Shown one piece after another: positions 1 through 8,470 of a DNA stretch of 18,983 nucleotides. This DNA is from Fidelibacterota bacterium (GTDB lineage: Bacteria; Fidelibacterota; Marinisomatia; SCGC-AAA003-L08; D37C17). The notes under the pieces were generated by a model. That model was given only the letters and a program-made list of their open reading frames with translations. It was not told the origin of the DNA and ran no database searches. Each line of letters starts with the position of its first letter. Position 1 is the first letter of the stretch. Position numbers and translations under genes: made by a program. Location: contig JABHHG010000053.1 in NCBI GenBank assembly GCA_018671635.1, positions 1-18,983 on the forward strand, read 5' to 3'.

Positions 1-1
1 A

Positions 2-2269
2 AATAATTTTGAAGGTTCGTTTCGGTCCTTCACCGGAGATCATTTTTCTGCCGACAAAATTTACAGAGATGTGGATACATTTAATCCCATTAATCAAATG
101 AATATTGAAGGTCAGCTGAGTGGGCCTATTTTCGAAGATAGACTATCATTTTTCACATCATTTCGAAAATATGAAACGGGGGGGTGGCTTTCTGGCTTGA
201 ATACCTTTGATATGTATGGAGATACGTTATCGACAGTTGAATATCGGCCTATGAATTGGATAGATAAATGGTCACTTCAAAATAAATTCACATTAAAATT
301 ATCCACTGTTTCAAAATTAAAATTCAATTATATTTTGAGCCATGAACAATCACAAGGCTATGACCATAATCGCCAAATGAATCAAGATGGCCGGGCCACT
401 CAATATAATGATGGTCGATTTATGGGGCTCAATTTATCACACACATTTTCACCTCGTTCATTCATGGATATCAATTTTTCACAACATCATAAAATTTATG
501 AGTCAAAATTATTTCTAAGTTTAGGGGATGCTAGATATGTAACTCCCGATAGTTTATATTGGGCACATATTTCTGGGGCTACTCCAGAAGGCATTGGTGA
601 AGATGCTAATTATTTCCCTGCATATTCATTTTCTCGATGGGGCGTGGATACAGGCCAATTTTTACGACAAACTACCTCAAATCAGTTTAAATTTGATTAC
701 ACCAATCAAATCAATAATTACAACCAGTTAAAACTGGGTGTGGATTATCAGAAGCATACTTTAGAATTAGATGCTTTCAGCATTATGGATTCCTCATCCA
801 ATGATCAAATATTTACGCCTTTTATTCCCCGGTTGGGTGCAAATCTAGATTTATCTGGGGGTATAATTCCTCAACTTGAAAATGGTCATTTAACATTGAG
901 TGAAGACATTCCTTCTTGGGTAACTCATTTTCATGTGAATCGAAGTTATTATCATCAAACTCCCATGGAGGTATCGGCTTTTATTCAAGATAAAATTGAA
1001 TACGGCGATATGATTGTGAATCTGGGTTTGCGTTATGATTATTTTGATCCTAATTCGTGGGTGCCTACAAATCCACATGAACCATATATTCAAAACCCAA
1101 GAGATCCCCATTTAGATTCATTATCATTAGATGAGAGATTGAATATTAATTGGGGAGATATATCTCATTTCTCTATGGATGTAAATACGCAGGATACGGT
1201 GTGGCATACCTATGCTGAATTTGGTAATTACGGTGATATGGAAACTAGTAATTTGGCATCTCAAAATGGATGGTATAAGAAGACTACCCCTAAATCTCAA
1301 TGGAGCCCACGGTTTGGGATTGCATACCCTATTTCTGATAAAGGGGTGATTCATTTTAGTTATGGATTCTTTTTCCAAGTACCACAATTTGAATTATTAT
1401 TTAAAGATCCAGGGTACAAAATGAGTGAAGGCTCAGGCAAATTTGGCGTGTTTGGAAACCCAGATTTAGAGCCTCAAAAAACAATTAGTTATGAGTTGGG
1501 ATTACAACAAGAATTGGCTCCGGATTTACGGTTTGAAGTCACCGGATATTATCGAGATGTTCGTGATTGGGTAACGACTGGCATCCCTATTGACTTGGGC
1601 GGTGGGGCTTCATATTTTACCTATGTGAACAAAGATTATTCAAATGTGCGGGGCCTTTTACTATCCATGGATAAACATTTTAGTCAAAATTATGCATGGC
1701 ATTTAGACTATACTTTTCAAATTGCAGAAGGTTCAAATTCGAATCCTGACGAGGAGTTCGGTGCACAGCTATCCAACAGTGAGCCAACTCGTGCCATTGT
1801 ACCATTAGACTGGGATCAGCGTCATAGCATAAATGGGTCATTGTATATTGGAGGCCAAAATTCGGGAGGTAATTTATTGATGCAGATTGGCAGTGGATAT
1901 CCATATACCCCATCATTTAATTCGGCATCCTTAATTGGACAGAATATTGCCAATAGTATGACCACTAATAGTCGACTAAAACAACCCACCATGAATTTTG
2001 ATGTTAAGCTATATCATAATGTAAATATTGGGGGCCTAAAGGGACGTATATTGATGAACATTTTCAATTTATTTGACCAACGAAATGAAAACTATATTTG
2101 GACAGATACAGGTAGAAGTGGAACCTCTACAACTATTGAAAATGCATTATTGAATGAATCTCAATCCGAAGAAGTATTACGACCCAATACAGTAGCTGAT
2201 TATTTTAATCACCCAGAATGGTATAGTGACCCTCGACAAATTCAATTTGGATTGGAGCTCTCATGGTAA
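2..2269 (+). CDS. TonB-dependent outer-membrane receptor, 5' truncated by window edge
   Basis: The frame is open from base 2, so the GTG at 71 is not the true start and the gene begins upstream of the window. About 755 residues are visible. The first residues (NNFEGSFRSFTGD) match the stretch that in this receptor class follows the plug domain, so the plug, any carboxypeptidase-regulatory-like domain and the signal peptide are probably off-window. The rest shows alternating aromatic/polar beta strands, many Tyr and Trp residues, and a last strand ending in an aromatic residue (FGLELSW), as expected of a 22-strand barrel. Such receptors import bulky substrates across the outer membrane using TonB energy. 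With a maltodextrin operon downstream, an oligosaccharide substrate is likely, but the barrel itself does not prove it. No SusD-like partner is visible. It overlaps the next gene by 7 bases. Confidence 0.85.
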   Translation, partial: NNFEGSFRSFTGDHFSADKIYRDVDTFNPINQMNIEGQLSGPIFEDRLSFFTSFRKYETGGWLSGLNTFDMYGDTLSTVEYRPMNWIDKWSLQNKFTLKLSTVSKLKFNYILSHEQSQGYDHNRQMNQDGRATQYNDGRFMGLNLSHTFSPRSFMDINFSQHHKIYESKLFLSLGDARYVTPDSLYWAHISGATPEGIGEDANYFPAYSFSRWGVDTGQFLRQTTSNQFKFDYTNQINNYNQLKLGVDYQKHTLELDAFSIMDSSSNDQIFTPFIPRLGANLDLSGGIIPQLENGHLTLSEDIPSWVTHFHVNRSYYHQTPMEVSAFIQDKIEYGDMIVNLGLRYDYFDPNSWVPTNPHEPYIQNPRDPHLDSLSLDERLNINWGDISHFSMDVNTQDTVWHTYAEFGNYGDMETSNLASQNGWYKKTTPKSQWSPRFGIAYPISDKGVIHFSYGFFFQVPQFELLFKDPGYKMSEGSGKFGVFGNPDLEPQKTISYELGLQQELAPDLRFEVTGYYRDVRDWVTTGIPIDLGGGASYFTYVNKDYSNVRGLLLSMDKHFSQNYAWHLDYTFQIAEGSNSNPDEEFGAQLSNSEPTRAIVPLDWDQRHSINGSLYIGGQNSGGNLLMQIGSGYPYTPSFNSASLIGQNIANSMTTNSRLKQPTMNFDVKLYHNVNIGGLKGRILMNIFNLFDQRNENYIWTDTGRSGTSTTIENALLNESQSEEVLRPNTVADYFNHPEWYSDPRQIQFGLELSW
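2254..2257 (+). promoter_or_regulatory. Ribosome binding site for the repeat-rich secreted protein
   Basis: GGAG lies 5 bases before the ATG at 2263, inside the end of the receptor gene. It supports that start and suggests coupled translation across the 7-base overlap. Confidence 0.55.
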
Positions 2270-5200
2270 TTTCAAGAATACTATGGATGTTGGTGTTATT
2301 CATGGTTCCAATTTTTGCTGATTTTGAAGCGACAACACATGAGCCTACAGATGAAAGAGGTGATCCAAACTACCGTCGTCAAACCAATATTGATGTTAAT
2401 AAGGTTCGAGCTACCATATTCAATTATGGGTTGGCGGGTAGAACGGGAAACGTACCTGGTGAAATTCCTTTTGAGTGGCCTGTAAATTCAGGCCATTATT
2501 ATATTGCCATGGCAGCACTAGCCGTTGGTGCTGAGTACACTGCGGATGATGGTTCTATTGTAAAAATGGTTACTATAAATGGTCGAACAGATAATAGTGG
2601 AAATTCAAAAGGGTGGGAACCCATTCCGGGTTATCTGAATTCGGCATCCTCAAAAATTGCAATAAGTGATGACAATGAATCATGGCCCATTACATGGCCT
2701 GACAAAATGAGCGATGCTTCTGATCCGGGTTGGAGTAATGCGTGGAATGGCTACTTTGGTAAAGATCAATTTAATGCTGAGCAAGAAGTGTATTATAAAA
2801 TTTCTGATGATCGAAATTCTACTGAAGGTTACTCATATATTTCTGATACTACTGATGTAAGTCGTGGCGGTCTTGGATTACTTTCAGGTGTGCGTATTAT
2901 GGAATGGAAACAGATTTTAATTGAAGATGTTGTTTTTCTATTGCACGATATTAAAAATGATGGCACTGAAGATTTAGACAAAGTTTCATTTTCGTTATGG
3001 TATGCTGATTTTGTAGGAGGGGATGGAGATGATGATGTATTGGATTTCCAGCTATCTACTGATGTGGCATGGAATTATGATGTTGATGGTATTGGGTCAT
3101 GGGGAAATTCCCCTGAGCCTGGATTTATTGCCATTTCATATATTGAAACTCCTGGTAATGCGGTTGATAGAATCGATAATGATGGTGACGGTGAAGAGAA
3201 TGGTCCAGTTATTACGGAAGCCATGATTGAAGATGAAATTTTAGGTGATGCTATCGATAATAATGGTAATGGTTTAGTTGATGAAAATCTTACCCATGTG
3301 GCATTTGGTAGTCAGGCTGGAGTAACCTTTTCTGACGGAATTGATAATGATGTTGATGGTGAAACTGACAGCCCTGTTGTAACTCAATCAATGGTGGATG
3401 CCAGTAGTGAACCATGGAATATTTGGCCAACTATTGATGAGATTCAAGGAGATCAAATCCATTTAATTCAATTAGATGATGATGATATTGGTCAGGCTTA
3501 TGCGGATGGTATTGATAATAATGCAGATATTGATTCACCTTATGCTGAAGAATATCCATATGGGTTAGGTTGCGATGTAGATGGTCCACTTGTAACACAA
3601 GCCATGATTGATGAGGCAGAGAGTGATGTGTGGAACCGGTATGTGGTTCCCAACTCTACTATAATATTGTATGATGTAGGGCCAGAAGATTTGGGTAAAC
3701 CCTATGCCGATGGCATTGATAACGATGGTGATGGTGCCATTGATGAAGGTATCGATGAAGGCATTGATGAGATGATAGATGAATCTCGTGATGATTTTGT
3801 AGATAATGATGGTGATTGGACGACTGATGATGACACTGGTTTATATGGAGATTCTTCAGGAAGTAGTGACATAGGCACCAATGACCAAATGCCAACATCC
3901 GGTTCGGGAACAAATTTTCAAGGTGAGCCAAGTATTGATAAAACAGATGTATCTGAGTCAGATCAAATGGGATTGACCGCAGTTAGTTTTGAACAAGGCG
4001 GAATGATTCCTATTAATCAAGATGCCAGTTTTTGGAATTCATTCATGCGACCCGGCATATTTAGTACACCAGTAACTCCTGGGAATAATGACCTTTTTGT
4101 ATCTTCGGGATATTTTCCCTTAAAGGCAGGACAAACGGAACGTATTGCCATGGCAATCTCAATTGGAAACGACAAAAGTGATGCGCTGAATAATCGTGAT
4201 AATGCCCAAACTGCATACAATTTTGACTATCGTTTTGCAAAATCACCTACTCCACCGAATGTTACTGCCGTAACTGGAGATAGTAAAATCACCCTTTATT
4301 GGGATTCTATAGCTGAAGATTCTTATGACACTTTTATGGAAAAAATTGGTGATGAGCCCAGAGATTTTGAGGGTTACAAAATTTATCGTGCCACCGATTT
4401 AGAATTTAATGATGCCCTCACCATTACCGATGGGGATGGGAATCCTACATTTTATGAACCGTATTCGTTAGATGGTGAAGTGTGCCAATGGGATTTGGAT
4501 GATGGCATTAGTGGGTGGCATCCACTAGATTTGAATGGGGTTCATTTTTATTTAGGTGATGATACTGGGCTTCAGCATTCCTTTGTTGATACGGACGTGG
4601 TAAATGGCCAAACTTATTATTATGCAGTAGTAGCCTATGATTTTGGGGGTAATGAAGATAATGATATAATTCCAAGTGATTCACCCATGCGACTTCGAAT
4701 TAATTCCCTCACAGGTGATTTAGACCTTGGTCCAAATGTGGTTAGTGTGATTCCGGTCCAACCGGTAGCAGGCTATACTGAGTCAGAATCATTGGTAGAA
4801 ATTCCCCTTGTATATGGTCAATCAAATGGTAGCGTGAAATATGAAGTAATTGATCCTCTGGCGGTAAACACAAATAATTTGTATGAGGTATCTTTTTCTG
4901 ATTCAGCAAATTACACCTTGAATTATTATCTTACTGATATAAGTAACATTGATAATCCAGATACATTGATTTCAAGTGAAAAAATTGATGATAATTATCA
5001 GCCCGTGGCAGATGGATTCAGACTTTCATTTACGAATATAGCTTCTGATGACATTCAAATGGTAGATTCACTTTCTTCTTGGAGTCGAGAAGGTTTATGG
5101 AATTTTAAATTTGATAATCGAGATGCCTTTTCTGTGGGAGATGCCGTACCAGCAAATTACCGTGTAATATTTATAGATTCTCAAAATCAAACGGATTGCT

Positions 5201-5988
5201 ATTGTTCAGAATGGTTAAATCCCAGTTTAGATCCCTGTTCAGAAAATGCTCCTTCTGCATGGTGCTCTACGATTTTGTATACATCAAAATCTTTGAATGT
5301 TGCGGTCGAAAAACAATTATTTAGTAAAGTAGATGACGCATTCGTATGGCAAGAAATTCCATTTGCATTTGGAGATTATTCACCCTTTAATACAGATACC
5401 CAAACTTCAAATCCAGATGGAAAATTCAATGCAGATGAAAGGGAGACTGATTATTTAATTTTCTTAGATTCTGAAGAAAATGATAAACCAAAACAATCAT
5501 GGTCATTCGTATTAGATTATCCGAGTAGTTCCAGTGATTTGGCTGATTGTTGCAATGAGCTTCAAGCTGGAGATACGGCTTATGTGGTAGTAGCAAAACC
5601 ATTTTTATCCACTGATGTGTATGAGTTTTCCCCTGTATCGGCAACGGTTGATAGTGAATTGGCCAAATCAGAATTGGATGATATTTATGTAGTTCCAAAT
5701 CCATATTTTGCTACAGTTCCATGGGAGGGTCATAATACCTTTTCGTCTGGTCGAGGTCCTCGTGAAATTCAGTTCAGAAATTTGCCACAAGAGTGTAGCA
5801 TTAGGATTTATACAATTTCAGGTGAGCAAGTAAAAACATTAGAACATAATTCAACTATTGACAATGGGATGGCACCATGGGATTTACTCACAAATGATAA
5901 TTTATCCGCATCTTATGGCATCTATATTTATCATATTGATGCTCCAGATATTGGTCAATTCGTTGGCAAGTTTGCGGTGGTGAAATGA
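2263..5988 (+). CDS. Large secreted protein with acidic repeats, FnIII-like region and T9SS-like C-terminal domain
   Basis: This 1241-residue protein starts with a hydrophobic signal peptide (about residues 1-19, ending in IFA). Residues 301-526 carry repeated DGIDNDGDG-type acidic motifs typical of calcium-binding loops. Residues about 660-800 look like a fibronectin type III fold with an insertion (YKIYRATD near the start, YYYAVVAYD near the end). The last ~100 residues (from about 1143) begin VVPNPYF and contain IRIYTISGEQVKTL and YGIYIYHI, the pattern of T9SS type A sorting domains. It is therefore probably exported across the outer membrane and attached to or released from the surface. 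It lies between a TonB receptor and a PorV-like gene and overlaps the latter by 4 bases (ATGA), so the three may form one secretion/uptake unit. No catalytic domain was recognised, and a glycan-binding or scaffold role is inference only. Confidence 0.85.
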   Translation: MVISRILWMLVLFMVPIFADFEATTHEPTDERGDPNYRRQTNIDVNKVRATIFNYGLAGRTGNVPGEIPFEWPVNSGHYYIAMAALAVGAEYTADDGSIVKMVTINGRTDNSGNSKGWEPIPGYLNSASSKIAISDDNESWPITWPDKMSDASDPGWSNAWNGYFGKDQFNAEQEVYYKISDDRNSTEGYSYISDTTDVSRGGLGLLSGVRIMEWKQILIEDVVFLLHDIKNDGTEDLDKVSFSLWYADFVGGDGDDDVLDFQLSTDVAWNYDVDGIGSWGNSPEPGFIAISYIETPGNAVDRIDNDGDGEENGPVITEAMIEDEILGDAIDNNGNGLVDENLTHVAFGSQAGVTFSDGIDNDVDGETDSPVVTQSMVDASSEPWNIWPTIDEIQGDQIHLIQLDDDDIGQAYADGIDNNADIDSPYAEEYPYGLGCDVDGPLVTQAMIDEAESDVWNRYVVPNSTIILYDVGPEDLGKPYADGIDNDGDGAIDEGIDEGIDEMIDESRDDFVDNDGDWTTDDDTGLYGDSSGSSDIGTNDQMPTSGSGTNFQGEPSIDKTDVSESDQMGLTAVSFEQGGMIPINQDASFWNSFMRPGIFSTPVTPGNNDLFVSSGYFPLKAGQTERIAMAISIGNDKSDALNNRDNAQTAYNFDYRFAKSPTPPNVTAVTGDSKITLYWDSIAEDSYDTFMEKIGDEPRDFEGYKIYRATDLEFNDALTITDGDGNPTFYEPYSLDGEVCQWDLDDGISGWHPLDLNGVHFYLGDDTGLQHSFVDTDVVNGQTYYYAVVAYDFGGNEDNDIIPSDSPMRLRINSLTGDLDLGPNVVSVIPVQPVAGYTESESLVEIPLVYGQSNGSVKYEVIDPLAVNTNNLYEVSFSDSANYTLNYYLTDISNIDNPDTLISSEKIDDNYQPVADGFRLSFTNIASDDIQMVDSLSSWSREGLWNFKFDNRDAFSVGDAVPANYRVIFIDSQNQTDCYCSEWLNPSLDPCSENAPSAWCSTILYTSKSLNVAVEKQLFSKVDDAFVWQEIPFAFGDYSPFNTDTQTSNPDGKFNADERETDYLIFLDSEENDKPKQSWSFVLDYPSSSSDLADCCNELQAGDTAYVVVAKPFLSTDVYEFSPVSATVDSELAKSELDDIYVVPNPYFATVPWEGHNTFSSGRGPREIQFRNLPQECSIRIYTISGEQVKTLEHNSTIDNGMAPWDLLTNDNLSASYGIYIYHIDAPDIGQFVGKFAVVK
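3163..3840 (+). repeat. Degenerate Asp/Asn-rich calcium-motif repeats within the secreted protein
   Basis: Residues 301-526 hold at least five copies of an (A/D)(G/R)IDN(D/N)xD-type motif, near residues 303, 330, 359, 416 and 484. The last is followed by a run of I-D-E-G/M units and a DNDGDW segment. Three copies are followed by a second shared motif: GPVITEAMIE, SPVVTQSMVD and GPLVTQAMID. Two of these lead into a W-N pair (EPWNIW, DVWNRY). Two later copies begin YADGIDN. The units are related but diverged, which suggests old internal duplication. DxDxDG-type loops usually bind calcium; binding here is inferred. Confidence 0.75.
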
Positions 5989-6971
5989 GAAAAGTTATTT
6001 TTATAGCACTCATTTTATCTTTTGTCTTTAGTGTAAATAAAACCGGTACCGTATCGGCAAAATTTTTATCCATAACCCCTGGTGGAAAAGCGGTTGGGAT
6101 GGGTGGTGCATTTACCGCAATTGCAGATGATGTTTCCAGCTTATATTGGAATCCCTCAGGGATTTCACGGATAGGAACATACGCATTTTACTTTAATCAC
6201 ATAGAATGGTTAGCAGATATTGATTATGATTATGTAGGTCTTTCTATTCCCATGAGTAGTAATTCTGTGGTTGGATTAAGTATTATATATTTATCCATGG
6301 GTGAAATGGAAATTCGTCGATATGATGATGAAGAAACGGGAGAAACCTTTAAGGCAGGAAGTTATGCATTGAGTACTACATGGGCTATGAATTTAACGGA
6401 CCGTTTTTCAATTGGATTTTCAGGGAAATACATCCGTGAAAAAATTGATAATAGTCATGCCTCTGGTTTTGCAGTAGATGTGGGCACATTATTTAACACG
6501 ATTTTTGGACCTCAGTTGGGGGTGAGTATTTCAAATTTTGGCCCAAAAATGAGGATGACGGGATCAGACCTTTTGGTGAATGCAGATGTGAGTAATATTG
6601 AAGGAAATAATCCCAATATCAATGCAGAACTATCAACAGACCCATTTGATTTACCCCTTGTATTGAGAGTGGGGCTTTCGGATAATTTTAAGTTTGGGGC
6701 ATTAACCACGGTTTGGTCAGTGGATGCAGTAAATCCCATTGATAATTCTGAATACTTGAATACGGGTATTGAGTTAAATGTTTGGGATAAGGCCTATTGC
6801 AGAATGGGTGCAAAATCCATTTTTATGGATGAACGCGAAGAATTGTATACCGTAGGGCTCGGATCAAAAATTAAATTATTTTCCGGGCAAAATTTGATGA
6901 TGGATTACTCGTATGAAATATTTAAATATTTGCCATCCACACATCAGTTTTCAATTGGCTTGAATTATTGA
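5985..6971 (+). CDS. PorV/PorQ-family outer-membrane barrel protein (T9SS-associated type)
   Basis: The 328-residue protein has a signal peptide (about residues 1-17, hydrophobic core IFIALILSFVF). It is followed by the family signature SITPGGKAVGMGGAFTAIAD and the motif SLYWNPSGI. The remainder is beta-rich and ends in an aromatic residue (FSIGLNY), as expected of a FadL-like 14-strand barrel. PorV of Porphyromonas gingivalis belongs to this family and shuttles T9SS cargo after outer-membrane passage, but the family has many paralogues with unknown partners. The start at 5985 overlaps the stop of the previous gene as ATGA, and that gene encodes a protein with a T9SS-like C-terminal domain, so a dedicated cargo/shuttle pair is plausible. 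Its own stop shares one base with the next gene. A hydrophobic-solute channel is the alternative reading. Confidence 0.8.
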   Translation: MRKVIFIALILSFVFSVNKTGTVSAKFLSITPGGKAVGMGGAFTAIADDVSSLYWNPSGISRIGTYAFYFNHIEWLADIDYDYVGLSIPMSSNSVVGLSIIYLSMGEMEIRRYDDEETGETFKAGSYALSTTWAMNLTDRFSIGFSGKYIREKIDNSHASGFAVDVGTLFNTIFGPQLGVSISNFGPKMRMTGSDLLVNADVSNIEGNNPNINAELSTDPFDLPLVLRVGLSDNFKFGALTTVWSVDAVNPIDNSEYLNTGIELNVWDKAYCRMGAKSIFMDEREELYTVGLGSKIKLFSGQNLMMDYSYEIFKYLPSTHQFSIGLNY

Positions 6972-8458
6972 TGGAAAATAAAATTTATAAATGTGGCATT
7001 TTACTCCACCCCACCGCCTTACCTGGCCCGTGGGGAATAGGTGAGTTGGGTTCACAAACATATAAATTTGTAGATGACTTAGTTGAGATGGGACAAGCTT
7101 ACTGGCAGATTTTACCATTGGGACCGTTGGATAATACATTTTCACCCTATTCATTATTGTCCACATTTGCAGGGAATCCATTAATCATAAGTTTTGATGG
7201 TCTAATCGAAATAGGATTATTAAAATCTGAAGAAGTGGGTGATTGTTCTCAGTATGATAATTCACGAATTGACTTTGAGAATGTGGTAGCACAACGAATG
7301 GATGTGCTCTATAAAATGTGTATCAATTTCCAACAACGTGCAAGCCAAGAATTAATTGTAGAATTCACCACGTTTTGTAATAATCAGAAAGACTGGCTGG
7401 AAGATTATTCAAAATTTTGTGCTTTGAGAAAGGCAAATCAAAATGAAAGTTGGAACCATTGGCATCCTGAAAATGAAGCTCAAATTATAGACATCCAAAA
7501 TGAAAAAATTCTTCAGTTCCTATTTCATATCCAATGGAATGAGCTGAAATCATATTGTCACGAAAAGGGGATTCTCATTATTGGAGACATGCCTATTTAT
7601 GTGAGCCATGATAGTGCGGATGTGTGGGCGAACCCTCAATTATTTCAGCTTGATGAACAAGGGAATAAATTAGCTGAAGCGGGATGTCCACCATGTGGCT
7701 TTCATGATGAAGGGCAGGTATGGGGGAATCCATTATATGATTGGGGTATTCATTTAGATACTAATTTTGATTGGTGGATGCGTCGATTCAGTAAGTTATT
7801 TGAGATGGTTGATATTGTACGTGTTGATCATTTTATTGGATTTTCCAAATATTGGAAGCTCCCCGCAAATTCGGTGTCGGCTCAAGCTGGCCATTGGGAG
7901 CATGTTCCGGGGAATCGCTTATTCGACAAATTATTTGAGACATATGAAAATCCAAAAATTATTGCTGAAGATTTAGGCGATATTACAGCGGATGTGATTG
8001 AGTTGCGGAATAAATATAACTTCCCTGGAATGAGAGTACTTCATTTTGAGTTTGGGGAGCAAGTGGAATCCATTAAATCAATCCCTTACGATTCCGTCAC
8101 ATATACTGGCACGCATGATAATAATACAAGCGTGGGATGGTTGAATAAACTTGATGGAGTAGAAATAGATTACATCAATAATCATATTGTTTCAAGTGAA
8201 ACTAAGAACCATTGGAAATTAATTGATCATGCTCTACAATCGGGGAGTCGCCGAACTATTATTCCTATTCAAGATATTTTAGGATTAGATGAAGCGTCTC
8301 GATTTAATAAACCGGGTACACTCTCAAATGAAAATTGGAGTTGGAGATTATTAGACTCCCAGTTAACAAAAGAAGTAAAAATAAAATTTAGAAAATTGAC
8401 AGAGAATAATAGTCGAGTGGTTCAAGTACCAATTGAATCATTAGAAGTAGAATTATAA
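6971..8458 (+). CDS. malQ: 4-alpha-glucanotransferase (amylomaltase)
   Basis: GH77 enzyme that transfers alpha-1,4-glucan segments between maltodextrins and releases glucose; cytoplasmic. I chose the ATG at 6971 (495 residues) over the in-frame TTG at 6968 because it forms a TGATG junction with the upstream stop. The N-terminus carries the family pattern CGILLHPTALPGPWGIGELG, then QILPLGP and FAGNPL. Catalytic motifs are complete: nucleophile Asp286 in RVDHF, acid/base Glu333 in IIAEDLG, and Asp383 in TGTHDNN. Length is normal for bacterial amylomaltases. Small departures from the form I know best are SPYS instead of SPYQ and HFIGF instead of HFRGF. No good Shine-Dalgarno precedes it, so translation probably depends on the upstream gene. 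It pairs with the phosphorylase 12 bases downstream. Confidence 0.95.
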   Translation: MENKIYKCGILLHPTALPGPWGIGELGSQTYKFVDDLVEMGQAYWQILPLGPLDNTFSPYSLLSTFAGNPLIISFDGLIEIGLLKSEEVGDCSQYDNSRIDFENVVAQRMDVLYKMCINFQQRASQELIVEFTTFCNNQKDWLEDYSKFCALRKANQNESWNHWHPENEAQIIDIQNEKILQFLFHIQWNELKSYCHEKGILIIGDMPIYVSHDSADVWANPQLFQLDEQGNKLAEAGCPPCGFHDEGQVWGNPLYDWGIHLDTNFDWWMRRFSKLFEMVDIVRVDHFIGFSKYWKLPANSVSAQAGHWEHVPGNRLFDKLFETYENPKIIAEDLGDITADVIELRNKYNFPGMRVLHFEFGEQVESIKSIPYDSVTYTGTHDNNTSVGWLNKLDGVEIDYINNHIVSSETKNHWKLIDHALQSGSRRTIIPIQDILGLDEASRFNKPGTLSNENWSWRLLDSQLTKEVKIKFRKLTENNSRVVQVPIESLEVEL

Positions 8459-8462
8459 ATTA

Positions 8463-8467
8463 GAGGA
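8463..8467 (+). promoter_or_regulatory. Ribosome binding site for glgP
   Basis: GAGGA lies 3 bases before the ATG at 8471 (GAGG is 4 bases before it), in the 12-base gap after malQ. It is one of the few clear Shine-Dalgarno sequences in the window. The spacing is short but usable. Confidence 0.55.
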
Positions 8468-8470
8468 TTT

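Noticed and set aside
71..73. GTG as the receptor gene start
   Set aside because: The frame is open and receptor-like upstream to base 2, and a start here would remove the signal peptide and plug, so the gene is truncated by the window edge.
3023..3226. Met-rich + strand frame overlapping the acidic repeats
   Set aside because: It is the shifted reading of GATGATGGT-type repeats, giving runs of Met; the overlapping long frame has far better support.
3659..3931. His-rich antisense frame opposite the acidic repeats
   Set aside because: The many His residues are simply the complement of repeated GAT/GGT codons in the Asp-rich repeats; no independent coding evidence.
6968..6970. TTG as the malQ start
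   Set aside because: The ATG immediately after it makes a standard TGATG stop/start junction and gives a normal N-terminus; the TTG adds only one residue.
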